From the NCBI GenBank assembly GCA_021648625.1, contig JAKISK010000011.1, positions 1 through 34,620 on the forward strand: a DNA stretch of 34,620 nucleotides, in the 5' to 3' direction. The DNA comes from Thiomicrorhabdus sp. (GTDB taxonomy: Bacteria; Pseudomonadota; Gammaproteobacteria; Thiomicrospirales; Thiomicrospiraceae). The position numbers and the translations under genes were made by a program. The notes under the pieces were generated by a model. That model ran no database searches. It was not told the DNA's origin and saw only the letters and a program-made list of their open reading frames with translations. Of this stretch, positions 9,211-18,593 are shown one piece after another (within the stretch, counting starts at the first letter, position 1; each line of letters begins with the position of its first letter).

Positions 9211-11979
9211 ATGAACCTCCACATCACAGCCAACAGTCGTTTAAGCGCGACCTTAAAAAGCCGAGCGATTCCGCAGGGTATTCAGGTGTGTGAAACGCCA
9301 CAGGTGATGACTTTACCTCAATGGTGGCAACAGTGGCAGGAGGCGTGTTTGCTTAACGGCGAGTTGCCCATAGAGGCGTTGCCCGATAAAGTGCTCAGCG
9401 ATTTTGAATCGCTTTGGTTGTGGGAGCAAGCGTTGCAATCGGTGTTGCAGGATTCGTCTTCAGAGAAAAATGAGGATTTAAGTACCGTATCGCAGGCGTC
9501 CATTGCGTTGTTAAATGTGTCCAGTACCGCCAAACAGTTGCAACAGGCGTGGGTGCTCTCTCAGGAGTGGTTGCCTGAGTCGTGGTTGGATTCACCTTAT
9601 TTATCGCAAGAGTCGCAACTGTTTAAGCAGTGCCAACAGCATTATCTTAATGTCCTTAAAGCACGAAACTGGCAGGACAGTGTGTTAGCACAACAGCAGG
9701 CGTTGGCGTGGTTGGCACAAGGCAAAGGACGCTTACCCAAACAGTTCACCTTGCACGGGTTTGATGACATTCCTCCTTTTATGCAACAGTGGCAACGCCT
9801 TGTGGAAGCCCGTGGCGTATTGTGTGAAATCGCGGAACACGCTTCCAATGACAGCCCCTCAAAACAGGCGGATGGTTATGCGGCACAAGATGAACAGGAC
9901 GAAGTGCAACAGGTGGCACTGTGGTGTGTGGCGCAATGGCACGTTTTATCAAAATCCAAGCCCGCGCATGAGATTAAAATTGGGGTGGTGTCGCCTAATT
10001 TAGCGGATTATAAAGCCACGTTAACTCAGTGTTTGGACGAGCAACTTTATATACACGGTTTGCAACCGTTGCAAACGCACCGTACCTCGCCTCCTTTTTA
10101 TAATTTATCCTTAGGCGTTCCTCTGCTGGAATGCCCGTTGGTGCAAAATGCACTGCTCAGTTTGCAACTGTTTTTAACGCCCAATAAACCTTGCCTTTAT
10201 CAAGATTGGAGTCAGTGGCTTACCTCGGCTTACACATTGGGTAATTGGGTGCAACGCCAACAGGCAGACGCCGCGTTTCGTCAATTGCAATGGGCCTCTT
10301 TTTGCTGGCCAACCCTATTGGAAACCAAAGCGGCAAATGCCTTGCCTAACGCCTTAAAGCAGGTGTTAAGTTCGGCTCAAAAAATTCTCCCCCCCCCTAC
10401 TTTAAAAACCTTAAACGAGTTTATTGCTGCTTGTAGAACGGTATTGCAACAGATTAAATGGGGCACAGAACGCTCTTTAAACAGCGATGAATTTCAGCAA
10501 AAAACCGCATTTGAATCGGCGTTAAATCAATTTTCATTGCTGGCCGATATTCAGCAAAAACAGTCGGTGAGTGCATGGTTGTCGTTGTTTAAACGATTCT
10601 TGGCCGAGCAGTTGCATCAATCGCAAAGTAAAGGGCTGCAACCGATTCAAATCATGGGAATGTTAGAAGCGGGCGGGCAACCTTTTGATGCCCTTTGGGT
10701 GCTGGGCATGACCGATGAAGCGTGGCCAAGAGCCGCCAATCCCAATCCGTTTTTACCGATGGCGTTGCAACGAGAGGTGATGTCACCGCGTTGCGATGCC
10801 AAACGCGAATTGGCGTATGCGCAACAAGTGACCGAACGCTTGGCGCACAGTGCAACACAGCTTGTTTGGAGTTACGCCAAGCAAAAAGGCGATGCCGAGC
10901 AATTGATGAGTCCCTTGATTCAGGCGCTCAATTTATCCAGCTATGAGGCTAAATTGTACGACTCTTTGGCTAAAAGGTCGTTTCAGCAACATGCAACCTC
11001 GCCCGTTGAATGGGTGCTGGATGCACAAGGCCCCGAGATGGCAGAAGGCAGTAAAGCGCCCGGCGGCACAGGATTTTTGCAGGCACAGAGTCAATGCCCG
11101 TTAATGGCGTTTATGGACTACCGTTTGGGTGCAAAATACGGTTTGCAAACGGTTGAAGATGGTTTACAAAACAACAATCAAGGCATTTTAGTGCATGCGA
11201 TTTTAGAGCATTTTTGGCAAGAGACTCAAACACAGGTTGCGTTGCTTGCATTGAGTGAAGAGGCGTTGCAAGCGCGGTTGCAAGTTCACATTGAACACGC
11301 GTTTGCAACCTTGGCGAGTCATTTAGACAGCGCTTACTTAACCTTAGAAAAAGCACGTTTGGCGGAGTTGTGTTTGGCGTGGTTACAGTTAGAAAAAACA
11401 CGCCCCAGTTTTAAAGTGGTGCAGACCGAGCAACGCCATGAAATTATATTGTCGTACATTCAATTTAATGTGGTGATCGACCGTGTGGACGAATGCACCA
11501 ACGAAGGTGAAGGGGGGGGTAAATTTATTTTGGACTATAAAACGGGTAAAGCCAGCATTGAAGACCTACTCAAATACCCCAACAAAGCCCCGCAGTTAGC
11601 GGTGTATTTATTTGCGGTTCAAGATGAAATATCGGGTATTGGTTACGGTATTTTGCATTCAGACGACGGGGTTAAAATCAGCGCGATGGTTCAAGATTCA
11701 GACGTATTAGCGTTGCCCAAAGCATCCCGTTCTATTAAGGACTTTTCGAAACTGTCCGAAAAAAAGGATGGGGATTATTTTGACGTGCAGTGGCAAGATT
11801 TTTTAGAGGATCTAAAATCACAAGTATGGGAGTTGGCGGGTCAAATTCAACAAGGCCATGCCCCCATGGTGTTTGCCAAAGAGGACGACACTCAATACGC
11901 ACACTGTAAATTAGCACTGCGTTTGCCCGAAGTAAAGGCTCAAAAAAACCGCTTATTAGATAAAGAGGTCTCCGCATAA
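9211..11979 (+). CDS. AddB-like DNA repair nuclease (RecB-family exonuclease)
   Basis: A 922-aa protein with the layout of the AddB-like 'probable DNA repair protein' family. The N-terminal part is a helicase-like region without an evident P-loop. The C-terminal third is a RecB-type nuclease: GGTGFLQAQSQCPLMAFMDY, then HAILEHFW, then the active-site strands VVIDRVDE and FILDYKTGKAS (Asp ... Asp-x-Lys), then PQLAVYLFAV. With its partner it should process double-strand DNA ends for recombination, a RecBCD/AddAB-like role. I chose ATG 9211 because a longer frame from 9136 runs through the MITE. Its stop overlaps the next start (TAATG), so the two are translationally coupled. A C9 tract (10389) and a G8 tract (11512) lie inside it. 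Confidence 0.85.
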   Translation: MNLHITANSRLSATLKSRAIPQGIQVCETPQVMTLPQWWQQWQEACLLNGELPIEALPDKVLSDFESLWLWEQALQSVLQDSSSEKNEDLSTVSQASIALLNVSSTAKQLQQAWVLSQEWLPESWLDSPYLSQESQLFKQCQQHYLNVLKARNWQDSVLAQQQALAWLAQGKGRLPKQFTLHGFDDIPPFMQQWQRLVEARGVLCEIAEHASNDSPSKQADGYAAQDEQDEVQQVALWCVAQWHVLSKSKPAHEIKIGVVSPNLADYKATLTQCLDEQLYIHGLQPLQTHRTSPPFYNLSLGVPLLECPLVQNALLSLQLFLTPNKPCLYQDWSQWLTSAYTLGNWVQRQQADAAFRQLQWASFCWPTLLETKAANALPNALKQVLSSAQKILPPPTLKTLNEFIAACRTVLQQIKWGTERSLNSDEFQQKTAFESALNQFSLLADIQQKQSVSAWLSLFKRFLAEQLHQSQSKGLQPIQIMGMLEAGGQPFDALWVLGMTDEAWPRAANPNPFLPMALQREVMSPRCDAKRELAYAQQVTERLAHSATQLVWSYAKQKGDAEQLMSPLIQALNLSSYEAKLYDSLAKRSFQQHATSPVEWVLDAQGPEMAEGSKAPGGTGFLQAQSQCPLMAFMDYRLGAKYGLQTVEDGLQNNNQGILVHAILEHFWQETQTQVALLALSEEALQARLQVHIEHAFATLASHLDSAYLTLEKARLAELCLAWLQLEKTRPSFKVVQTEQRHEIILSYIQFNVVIDRVDECTNEGEGGGKFILDYKTGKASIEDLLKYPNKAPQLAVYLFAVQDEISGIGYGILHSDDGVKISAMVQDSDVLALPKASRSIKDFSKLSEKKDGDYFDVQWQDFLEDLKSQVWELAGQIQQGHAPMVFAKEDDTQYAHCKLALRLPEVKAQKNRLLDKEVSA

Positions 11980-14900
11980 TGTCTTCAACGTCTTCAAAAA
12001 ATTCTCCCCCCCCTATCGACATTCTATTAGGCGTACAAAAAGACCCCCATTTACTCGATGGTCAAGCCCGATTTGAAGCCATTAATCCGTTTGAATCGTA
12101 CATTGTACAAGCGCCTGCGGGGTCGGGAAAAACCGCGCTGTTAACCCAACGGTTTTTGGCGTTGTTATCGCAAGTGGCGCAACCCGAACACATTGTAGCG
12201 ATGACCTTCACCAAAAAAGCCGCCGCCGAAATGCGTGACCGAATTATGGGCGCACTTAATATGGGACGGCTGTCGAGCTTATCGAGTGACGCCAACCTTA
12301 ATGACCAAAACACGTGGCAACTGGCCAAACGGGTGTTGCAAAAAGACCAAGAGTTCGCTTGGGGATTGTTAGACAATCCAAACCGTTTACGCATTAAAAC
12401 CATTGATGGTTTAAACAGTTATTTGGTGGGGCAGATGCCACTGCTCTCTAAAATGGGCGCACCTTCAGCGATTTTAAACGATGCCTCGCCCGCCTATAAA
12501 GAAGCGGTGCATTCCACCTTAAAAGACAGCAGTGTAGCCCCCGAAGTGGGGCGATTATTACGCTTGGTGAATGGACGTTTTAACCGAGCCGAAAGCCTTT
12601 TGATGAATATGTTGCAAAAACGTGACCAGTGGATGGGCTCACTGTTAGGCTTTGCGGGCGATGACGCGCGTGCGTATTTAGAGCAAGCGTTAGAACACCT
12701 TGTGGCCAACGAACTGTCGCAGCAGGTGGCGCATTTAAGCCATATCATGCCTTCTTTAGAAGAGGCATGTACACTGGCGGAGTTTGCGGTACAGCATAAA
12801 CAACCTCAGTTAGAGGTATTGTGTGGGGCATGGCCGTTGAGTGATTCTTTGCATGATTTAGAGGCGTGGCGCGTGTTGGCAGATTGGTTGCTGACTCAAA
12901 AGGATGAACTGCGTAAAACGGTTAATGTTAAGAATGGGTTTCCTGCAGGAAAAGGCACCCCAAAAGAACGTAAAGACCAGTTTTTAAATGTACTTTCCAC
13001 GTTAAGAGAGGGGCATCATGCGCAACAGGTGGCGGAGAGTTTGGCGGTGTTAAGATCCCTGCCAGACCCTACGTACACGCAAGATCAGTGGGACGATTTG
13101 CAAGGGTTAATTAAACTGTTAAGCCTGTCTGCCGCCTATTTAAAGTGGGTGTTTCAATCATTGGGGCAGGCCGACTTTATTGAAATTGCTCAAGCCGCTA
13201 CCCAGTCATTGGGGTCAGAGTTAAATCCCACCGATTTAGCGCAGCAGTTGGACTATCAAATTCAACACCTATTGGTGGATGAGTTTCAAGACACCAGCAG
13301 TGAGCAGTACGCACTCATTGGTAAACTCATTGCCGGTTGGGAGGCGGGCGATGGACGTACGTTGTTTATTGTGGGCGATCCCATGCAATCCATCTACCGT
13401 TTTCGAGAAGCGGAAGTGGGAAATTTTTTAAAAGCATGGCAAGGAAAACTGGCACAGGTCACACTTAAACCAATTCAACTGCATGTCAACTTTCGTTCGT
13501 CGCAAGGCATTGTGGACTGGGTCAATCAAAACTTTAAAAAGGTACTGCCCGCGCACAATCAAATTGAAAAAGGTGCGGTGTGTTACAGCGAATCGCACGC
13601 CTTTCATCAAGATAAAAAGGGGGCGACCTCTAACGCAGTCACCGCGCATTGGGGCATTAACCGCTCAGATGACGAAGAGGCCAAAGAGATTGTGGCGCTT
13701 ATCCAGCAACGGGTGCAAGCGTTTAGTGAAGGTGACGGCAAAAGCATTGCGCTGTTAGGGCGCACACGCTCCAGTTTAACCCCCATTGCACGGTTGCTTA
13801 AACAGCAAAATATTGCGTTTAGAGCGGTGGATTTAGAAGGGTTACACGAACGGCAAGAGGTGCAAGACGTGCTGGCATTGAGCCGCGCGTTGTTGCACGG
13901 CTCGGATCGTGCCGCATGGATTGCGCTGCTGCGTTCGCCGTTGGTGGGGTTATCGCTCACCGATTTGTATGTCTTAATGGGCGAAAACCCCTACCAATCG
14001 GTTTGGCAATGTATTTTAGACAAACAAGAGGACGGTGTGTTTCAGGATGTTTTATCCAGTGATGCACGTCAACGTCTTGCGTTTTCCCTGCCCATTCTGC
14101 AACAATCCCTTTCACGTTTAGGCAGTTTGCCTTTCTCAGTGTTGGTGCAAGAGACGTGGCTACAGCTCGATGGCGCACAAACCGTTGAGCACATTTTGGC
14201 GTTGGAAAACGTAGAGGTGTTTTGCCAAACTTTAGCGGACTTTGATGGACAGCCACTGGATTTTGAACAGCTAGAAACCTTAATGCAACGCCTGTTTGCG
14301 CGCGCCGACAGTTCGCCAGAGAGCCAACGTATTGAGCTAATGACGATGCATAAATCTAAAGGGTTGGAGTTTGATACCGTGATTTTACCCGGCTTAGGCC
14401 GCAAGCCTCGCCATGACGACGATGAACTCATCTCCTGGTTTCAATTTAAGGTTTCCGAAGAGGGGGGGGGAGATTTTGAGCAACTCGTTATCGCGCCAAT
14501 TCATCAAAAAGGCAAACAGGCACAAACCCCGCAAGACGGCGAAAGTTCACCTCGATTAAAGCAGTTTTTAAAACGGTTTGAATCGCAAAAACAGAGCTAT
14601 GAACAAGGGAGATTGATTTACGTAGCCGCCACGCGCGCCAAGCAACAACTGCACTTATTTGGTCAACTTAACGTAAAAGAGAGCGAAGACACCGAAAAAG
14701 TCTTTCAGCCTGTCAAAGGCAGTTTGCTGGAAACCTTGTGGCCGTGCATTCAACAGGATTTTCATCGCCTGATTCAAGCGTACAATCCAGAGCAAAGTGA
14801 GTGCGAAGCGGGCGAACCATCCAAGCTTGCAAGCGATGTCGCCTCGTGGCCAAAAGTAAGCCGTTTGCCTTTGCCAGAGACGCGAAAAGCCAATCAACAG

Positions 14901-15632
14901 AGCTTTTTGGCACTGAGTGGTGCGCCCTTAAGTTCCACTATTTTGGATGACGCGCCAGCGCATGAAAGTGAATCGGACTCTAAACCCAAAATAACCGAGC
15001 CAAACTCAGCGGAAAATCACCCCATTGACAGCAATTTGGCGTTGCTCAATACCTCTGTAGGTAATTTGGTACACGCCGTATTAGAGCAAGTTGCACAAGA
15101 GGGCATACAGCAGTGGCCGGTTTCAAAAGTGGCCGAGCAACTCAGCCAACGCCACCCTTTTTATCAACGTTGGCTTAAAAAACAGGGCTTAATGGAGCCT
15201 GAATTATCCGTTGCCATGAACCGCGTAATCCATTCGTTAAGCAATGCCTTAAACAATCCAAAAGTACGCTGGGCGTTGGGTGAAGAGGGGGGCGAAGGGG
15301 GCGTATTAAGTGACGCCAGTACCGAATACCCACTCACAACGCAGGCCGCTCAAGATGAGGGGGGGGAAATAAATCACCATATTATCGACCGAACCTTTAT
15401 TGATAACAAAGGCGTACGCTGGATTATTGATTACAAAACCAGTGTGTTTGAAAAAGTGAAGGGGGGGGAAGAAAATCGAACGCAAGCCGCGTTTATAGAT
15501 TACCAACTAACCCAATACCAACCGCAGTTACAACGCTATGGAAGATTGTTTGAATCGTTAGAAAATCGACCTCAACAATGGGTGCTGTATTTTACCCATT
15601 TGGATTGTTGGGTGGTGGTTGAAGACAATTAA
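11979..15632 (+). CDS. AddA/RecB-like UvrD-family helicase-nuclease
   Basis: A 1,217-aa SF1 helicase with a nuclease tail. Seen in order: Walker A APAGSGKT (about 45-52), motif Ia with TFTKKAAAEMRDR, Walker B LLVDEFQDT, motif III VGDPMQSIYRFR, motif IV VNFRSS, motif V MTMHKSKGLEFD and motif VI YVAATRAKQQL. The C-terminal nuclease strands are IIDRTF and IIDYKTS (Asp, Asp-x-Lys), then QLTQYQPQLQRYG. It should unwind and resect DNA ends together with the upstream AddB-like protein. It starts by a TAATG overlap with that gene. A C8 tract lies at codons 11-13, and G8-G9 tracts at 14462, 15359 and 15461 stay in frame. The last 257 bases of the gene are duplicated at 16602-16855. Confidence 0.9.
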   Translation: MSSTSSKNSPPPIDILLGVQKDPHLLDGQARFEAINPFESYIVQAPAGSGKTALLTQRFLALLSQVAQPEHIVAMTFTKKAAAEMRDRIMGALNMGRLSSLSSDANLNDQNTWQLAKRVLQKDQEFAWGLLDNPNRLRIKTIDGLNSYLVGQMPLLSKMGAPSAILNDASPAYKEAVHSTLKDSSVAPEVGRLLRLVNGRFNRAESLLMNMLQKRDQWMGSLLGFAGDDARAYLEQALEHLVANELSQQVAHLSHIMPSLEEACTLAEFAVQHKQPQLEVLCGAWPLSDSLHDLEAWRVLADWLLTQKDELRKTVNVKNGFPAGKGTPKERKDQFLNVLSTLREGHHAQQVAESLAVLRSLPDPTYTQDQWDDLQGLIKLLSLSAAYLKWVFQSLGQADFIEIAQAATQSLGSELNPTDLAQQLDYQIQHLLVDEFQDTSSEQYALIGKLIAGWEAGDGRTLFIVGDPMQSIYRFREAEVGNFLKAWQGKLAQVTLKPIQLHVNFRSSQGIVDWVNQNFKKVLPAHNQIEKGAVCYSESHAFHQDKKGATSNAVTAHWGINRSDDEEAKEIVALIQQRVQAFSEGDGKSIALLGRTRSSLTPIARLLKQQNIAFRAVDLEGLHERQEVQDVLALSRALLHGSDRAAWIALLRSPLVGLSLTDLYVLMGENPYQSVWQCILDKQEDGVFQDVLSSDARQRLAFSLPILQQSLSRLGSLPFSVLVQETWLQLDGAQTVEHILALENVEVFCQTLADFDGQPLDFEQLETLMQRLFARADSSPESQRIELMTMHKSKGLEFDTVILPGLGRKPRHDDDELISWFQFKVSEEGGGDFEQLVIAPIHQKGKQAQTPQDGESSPRLKQFLKRFESQKQSYEQGRLIYVAATRAKQQLHLFGQLNVKESEDTEKVFQPVKGSLLETLWPCIQQDFHRLIQAYNPEQSECEAGEPSKLASDVASWPKVSRLPLPETRKANQQSFLALSGAPLSSTILDDAPAHESESDSKPKITEPNSAENHPIDSNLALLNTSVGNLVHAVLEQVAQEGIQQWPVSKVAEQLSQRHPFYQRWLKKQGLMEPELSVAMNRVIHSLSNALNNPKVRWALGEEGGEGGVLSDASTEYPLTTQAAQDEGGEINHHIIDRTFIDNKGVRWIIDYKTSVFEKVKGGEENRTQAAFIDYQLTQYQPQLQRYGRLFESLENRPQQWVLYFTHLDCWVVVEDN
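15376..15632 (+). repeat. Direct repeat, copy 1 (3' end of the AddA-like gene)
   Basis: The segment from ACCATATTAT to the AddA-like stop codon has a close copy at 16602-16855 in the same orientation, roughly 90% identical by eye over about 255 bp. The two copies flank 969 bp containing a minus-strand PEP-CTERM gene. Confidence 0.9.
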
Positions 15633-15726
15633 GTTTGATGGATAAATTGAACGTTCATTTTGAAACGTTTTGAAAGGGGCAGAAGCGATATGCTATCACA
15701 CCCCTACTTGTGCAAAATTTCTTAGG

Positions 15727-16314
15727 TTAAAGTGAAACCTTTTTAGTACGACGTGCCGCCATAAAACCAATTAAACCTAAGCCACCTAACATTAATGCAA
15801 TGCTACTGGGTTCAGGGACTGGGCTGACAGTAAGAGACAGGTCATCTACTGAAAAATTATCACCAAAACCTAACCTAAGTTCATCAATTAGACCCGACTG
15901 GGCATCGTAGTATTCATAGCTACCATTTAAGCTTGTGTTTACTGTCCAGGCCAATGTACCATTGTTGTAACCCTCTAAGGTTCCAAACAGACTGTCGGTT
16001 CCGCCAGACTCTTTTGGTGTTTTAAACTTTTTGGCCCACAAGCCATCAAATGTAAAATACCCTCTATTTTCCTCTGTAATTGTTCCAGGCCCCCCTTGCA
16101 TATTTACAAGAATAAAGTCACCACTTTTTGTTCCATAATTCCAAAGAGAAGGCGCCTCAGCTTTAAACCAATCAAGTGTAGTAGAGAAAGTAAATCCGTT
16201 ATAAACTGGCATGTCACCAGTTACGCCTACACCAGATATGTCATCAAATGACAAAACAGCCGCGTTAGCCTGGCTTACGAATAAAGTGGTGATTAAAAGT
16301 AATGTTTTTTTCAT
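15727..16314 (-). CDS. PEP-CTERM sorting domain protein
   Basis: A 195-aa exported protein. The signal peptide is MKKTLLLITTLFVSQANA, probably cut before AVLSF. The C-terminal sorting signal is VPEPSSIALMLGGLG followed by a hydrophobic stretch and the basic end ARRTKK, the target of an exosortase (EpsH/XrtA type) that is not in the window. The middle part is beta-rich without cysteines and resembles other PEP-CTERM proteins of unknown role, often linked with exopolysaccharide or biofilm matrix. It lies on the opposite strand between the two copies of the AddA 3' end. No sigma-54 type promoter was seen upstream. Confidence 0.8.
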   Translation of the reverse strand: MKKTLLLITTLFVSQANAAVLSFDDISGVGVTGDMPVYNGFTFSTTLDWFKAEAPSLWNYGTKSGDFILVNMQGGPGTITEENRGYFTFDGLWAKKFKTPKESGGTDSLFGTLEGYNNGTLAWTVNTSLNGSYEYYDAQSGLIDELRLGFGDNFSVDDLSLTVSPVPEPSSIALMLGGLGLIGFMAARRTKKVSL

Positions 16315-16601
16315 GGTTATTCCTTTATCATATTTAATGGTTTAAAATTTAATTTTAGCTAAAAAATTGTATTGCAACACTTGGATTAGTGTAGCGCTAT
16401 ATTAGTAGAATACCTAGACTAGGTCGAGGAATAACACATGAATAATTACATTTAAAACAATGGCATAGGTAATGCTCCTAATCAATAAGCTAGATTACTG
16501 TCATTATGCCTAACGGCATCAGTATTATTTACAGCAGTATTTTTACTAAAAAACGTGCAATTGTGAAAAGTTGTGTTTTTTATTTAAGCGGATAAAAAGT
16601 T
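16315..16601. other. Intergenic region between PEP-CTERM gene and orphan AddA tail
   Basis: About 290 bases of A/T-rich DNA. It should carry the promoter of the minus-strand PEP-CTERM gene, but I found no clear hexamers. A possible ribosome site (AAAGGA) lies just before that gene's start. Nothing else is recognisable. Confidence 0.4.
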
Positions 16602-16855
16602 ACCATATTATGAGCCGAACCTTTATTGATAACAAAGGCGTACGCTGGATTATTGATTACAAAACCAGTGTGTTTGAAAAAACGAAGGGGGGGAGAGAAA
16701 ATAGAACGCAAGCCGCATTTATAGACCACCAAGTAACCCAATACCAACCGCAGTTACAATGCTACGGAACCTTGTTTGAATCGCTAGAAAATCGACCTCA
16801 ACAATGGGTGCTGTATTTTACGTATTTGGATTGTTGGGTGGTGGTTGAAGAGTAG
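16602..16855 (+). repeat. Direct repeat, copy 2 (orphan copy of the AddA 3' end)
   Basis: This is the second copy of 15376-15632. The junction with unrelated upstream DNA is at or close to 16601. Copy 2 has G7 where copy 1 has G8 at the tract (16687 against 15461), but the frame is kept because the neighbouring bases also differ. Confidence 0.9.
16610..16855 (+). CDS. Orphan RecB-like nuclease tail (duplicate of AddA C-terminus)
   Basis: An 81-aa open frame almost identical to the last residues of the AddA-like protein: SRTFIDNKGVRWIIDYKTSV through to CWVVVEE. Where the parent has Ile-Asp-Arg, the orphan has Met-Ser-Arg: ATC GAC has become ATG AGC, which creates the start codon and removes the first active-site Asp of the nuclease motif. 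The second Asp-x-Lys is kept. No good ribosome binding site is seen. The frame has stayed open in spite of about 10% divergence, so it may be translated, but it cannot be a complete nuclease on its own. It may equally be a non-functional remnant. Confidence 0.5.
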   Translation: MSRTFIDNKGVRWIIDYKTSVFEKTKGGRENRTQAAFIDHQVTQYQPQLQCYGTLFESLENRPQQWVLYFTYLDCWVVVEE

Positions 16856-16921
16856 CCAAAAAACCTCTCTAAAAATATGGTATATTTGCTTGGGCTTTTA
16901 TCTTAAATAAGGAGAGTGTTT

Positions 16922-17647
16922 ATGAAATTACTAATTGCAATGGGGCTTGTAGGGTTCACAGGGTTGGCGCAAGCTTATACGTTTGGTTTTGAACTTGATG
17001 AGGGCAAATATGGATTTAATTTTGCAGAAAATGAAACGATTGTTACTTGGGGGGTAAATAGCTCATTAGGCAACGGAGATGGTGTACCCATCAGTTATAG
17101 TTTTGCAGAGTCTGATTTTTTATGCGGTGGTGATTGTTCTCCAATTCAATCTATCGACTATCAAGTGGCAATTTCAGGCGCTTTTGATGAATGGGCATCT
17201 GTGGCCAATTTATCGTTTAATCAAGTCGAAGATAGAGCAGGGGAAATTGTTGTTGCATTTAAAACCCTATATCCTAGTCAGGTTGGTGAAGGCGGTATGG
17301 ATGCGATAATTCATACACGCAGTGGACTTGGTTATAGTTACGCTTCTGGGGGCACAGTTTTTCTTGATATTGCTGAAGACTGGAGTGATTCGTCATTTTT
17401 AGACAGCATTGCTTTGCATGAAGTCGGGCACGCATTAGGGCTTGGGCATACAGACCCAGCAACGGTCACTTCTATTATGAATCCAGTGTACAGCTCGGCC
17501 ATTACGTCATTGCAATTAGACGATATTAATGGTATCCAAGCTTTGTATGGTGTTTCTGCCATTCCAGAGCCCTCTTCTTATCTATTAATGTTAGGAGGTC
17601 TAGGACTGGTTGGTTTTATGGCGACACGCCGTCGTAAATTAAGTTAG
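16922..17647 (+). CDS. Matrixin-like metalloprotease with PEP-CTERM tail
   Basis: A 241-aa exported zinc protease of the M10 matrixin type. The signal peptide is MKLLIAMGLVGFTGLAQA. The zinc site is HEVGHALGLGH (about 166-176), the full HExxHxxGxxH motif, followed by the Met-turn SIMNP (about 184-188). The C-terminus is the exosortase signal IPEPSSYLLMLGGLG with a hydrophobic helix and the basic end RRRKLS. I chose ATG 16922 because AAGGAG lies 8 bases upstream; a GTG six bases earlier would add two residues. It probably acts at the cell surface or in the matrix. Its sorting tail closely resembles that of the neighbouring PEP-CTERM protein. Confidence 0.88.
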   Translation: MKLLIAMGLVGFTGLAQAYTFGFELDEGKYGFNFAENETIVTWGVNSSLGNGDGVPISYSFAESDFLCGGDCSPIQSIDYQVAISGAFDEWASVANLSFNQVEDRAGEIVVAFKTLYPSQVGEGGMDAIIHTRSGLGYSYASGGTVFLDIAEDWSDSSFLDSIALHEVGHALGLGHTDPATVTSIMNPVYSSAITSLQLDDINGIQALYGVSAIPEPSSYLLMLGGLGLVGFMATRRRKLS

Positions 17648-17711
17648 TTCAGTAAACTGTATTAGGAGCTGGACTAAATTGCATTAGAGAACCGTTCTAA
17701 AAATAATAAAA

Positions 17712-17737
17712 AAGCGACTCTTGAGTCGCTTTTTTTA
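17712..17737 (+). terminator. Intrinsic terminator
   Basis: AAGCGACTC (17712-17720) and GAGTCGCTT (17723-17731) form a 9-bp stem with a two-base loop, followed by a T run and preceded by an A run, so it may work in both directions. It ends the matrixin-like gene transcript. Confidence 0.9.
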
Positions 17738-17865
17738 TTAATATTTGAAAATTAAGGCGAATACCCAACCTCTCCTTGATTGTAGATATAGGGGGGGGGT
17801 AAAATTTTAGATAGTTTGTTACTGGAACAGTAAAATAAACGGTTAAAATAGCGTTTGTATATAAC

Positions 17866-18023
17866 GAGACCTTTGCACGAAAGGATGCACGGATGAAAAA
17901 GGCTAAAATAACCCTGATTTTTGTTGAAAACTTTGCGAATATCTGGCTATTCCCTGCGGTTTCCGCCTCAATCAGTCAAATTTTATCACTTTTTCCTCTC
18001 GCGCCCTTTCATGCAAAGGTCTC
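17866..18023. mobile_element. MITE-like element, 19-bp inverted repeats, ATAAC duplication
   Basis: The left end GAGACCTTTGCACGAAAGG (17866-17884) and the reverse complement of 18005-18023 match at 18 of 19 positions. ATAAC occurs directly before (17861-17865) and directly after (18024-18028), a likely 5-bp target duplication. The 158-bp element holds no transposase; its ends resemble those of IS5-like elements from memory. It sits 21 bp upstream of the DUF2058 gene. The rest of the 17,738-18,044 gap holds the G9 motif at 17791 and nothing else I can name. Confidence 0.75.
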
Positions 18024-18044
18024 ATAACAGCAGTCGAGGTAAGC

Positions 18045-18593
18045 ATGGCGGGATCTTTATTTGATCAGCTTAAAAGATCGGGTTTGGTGGATGATAAAAA
18101 AGCCAAGCAGATTAAAAAGCAGAAGTATCAGCAAGCAAAGCAAAAAAAGGGTAAAAAAGGTATAGCCGTTGTGAGTGAGGCGGCGCAATTGGCTGAAAAA
18201 GCAGCACAACAAAAGCAGGAGCGAGATCGCCAGCTCAATTTAGAGCGCCAACAAAGCCAAGAAAAAAAGGCTAAGGCGGCAGCGGTTCAGCAAGTTTTGG
18301 AGGCGAATCGCTTAAAAGGCTATGAAGGCGAGGTGGCTTATAACTTCGTGGATGGCAGTGCGGTTAAAACCTTGAATGTCTCGTCTAAAATACATAAGCA
18401 ACTGGTGGCAGAAACCCTTCGTATTGCACGTTTTAAGGGGGGGTATGTTTTATTGCCACTTGAGGCGGTTGAAAAATTAGAACAACGTGATTCGGAGGTG
18501 TTAATTTCGCTTTCTGGTGAAGACACCAGTGTCTCAGAAGAAGATAAGGATTATTACGCTCAATTTGAGGTGCCAGACGATTTGGTTTGGTAA
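18045..18593 (+). CDS. DUF2058 (YaiL-like) family protein
   Basis: A 182-aa cytoplasmic protein. The first half is a highly charged Lys/Gln/Ala-rich helix (KKAKQIKKQKYQQAKQKKGKK and similar), the second a small globular domain with YNFVDGSAVKTL and IHKQLVAETLRIARFKGGYVL. This matches DUF2058, a family annotated as nucleoprotein or polynucleotide-associated on thin evidence. GAGGT lies six bases before the ATG. It is convergent with the metal-permease gene and overlaps its 3' end by 34 bases. A G7 copy of the dispersed motif lies at 18437. Confidence 0.85.
   Translation: MAGSLFDQLKRSGLVDDKKAKQIKKQKYQQAKQKKGKKGIAVVSEAAQLAEKAAQQKQERDRQLNLERQQSQEKKAKAAAVQQVLEANRLKGYEGEVAYNFVDGSAVKTLNVSSKIHKQLVAETLRIARFKGGYVLLPLEAVEKLEQRDSEVLISLSGEDTSVSEEDKDYYAQFEVPDDLVW

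Noticed and set aside
15727-16921. Sigma-54 promoter often found before PEP-CTERM genes
   Set aside because: No GG-N10-GC pair in the right context upstream of either PEP-CTERM gene; one candidate before the matrixin-like gene has the wrong spacing.
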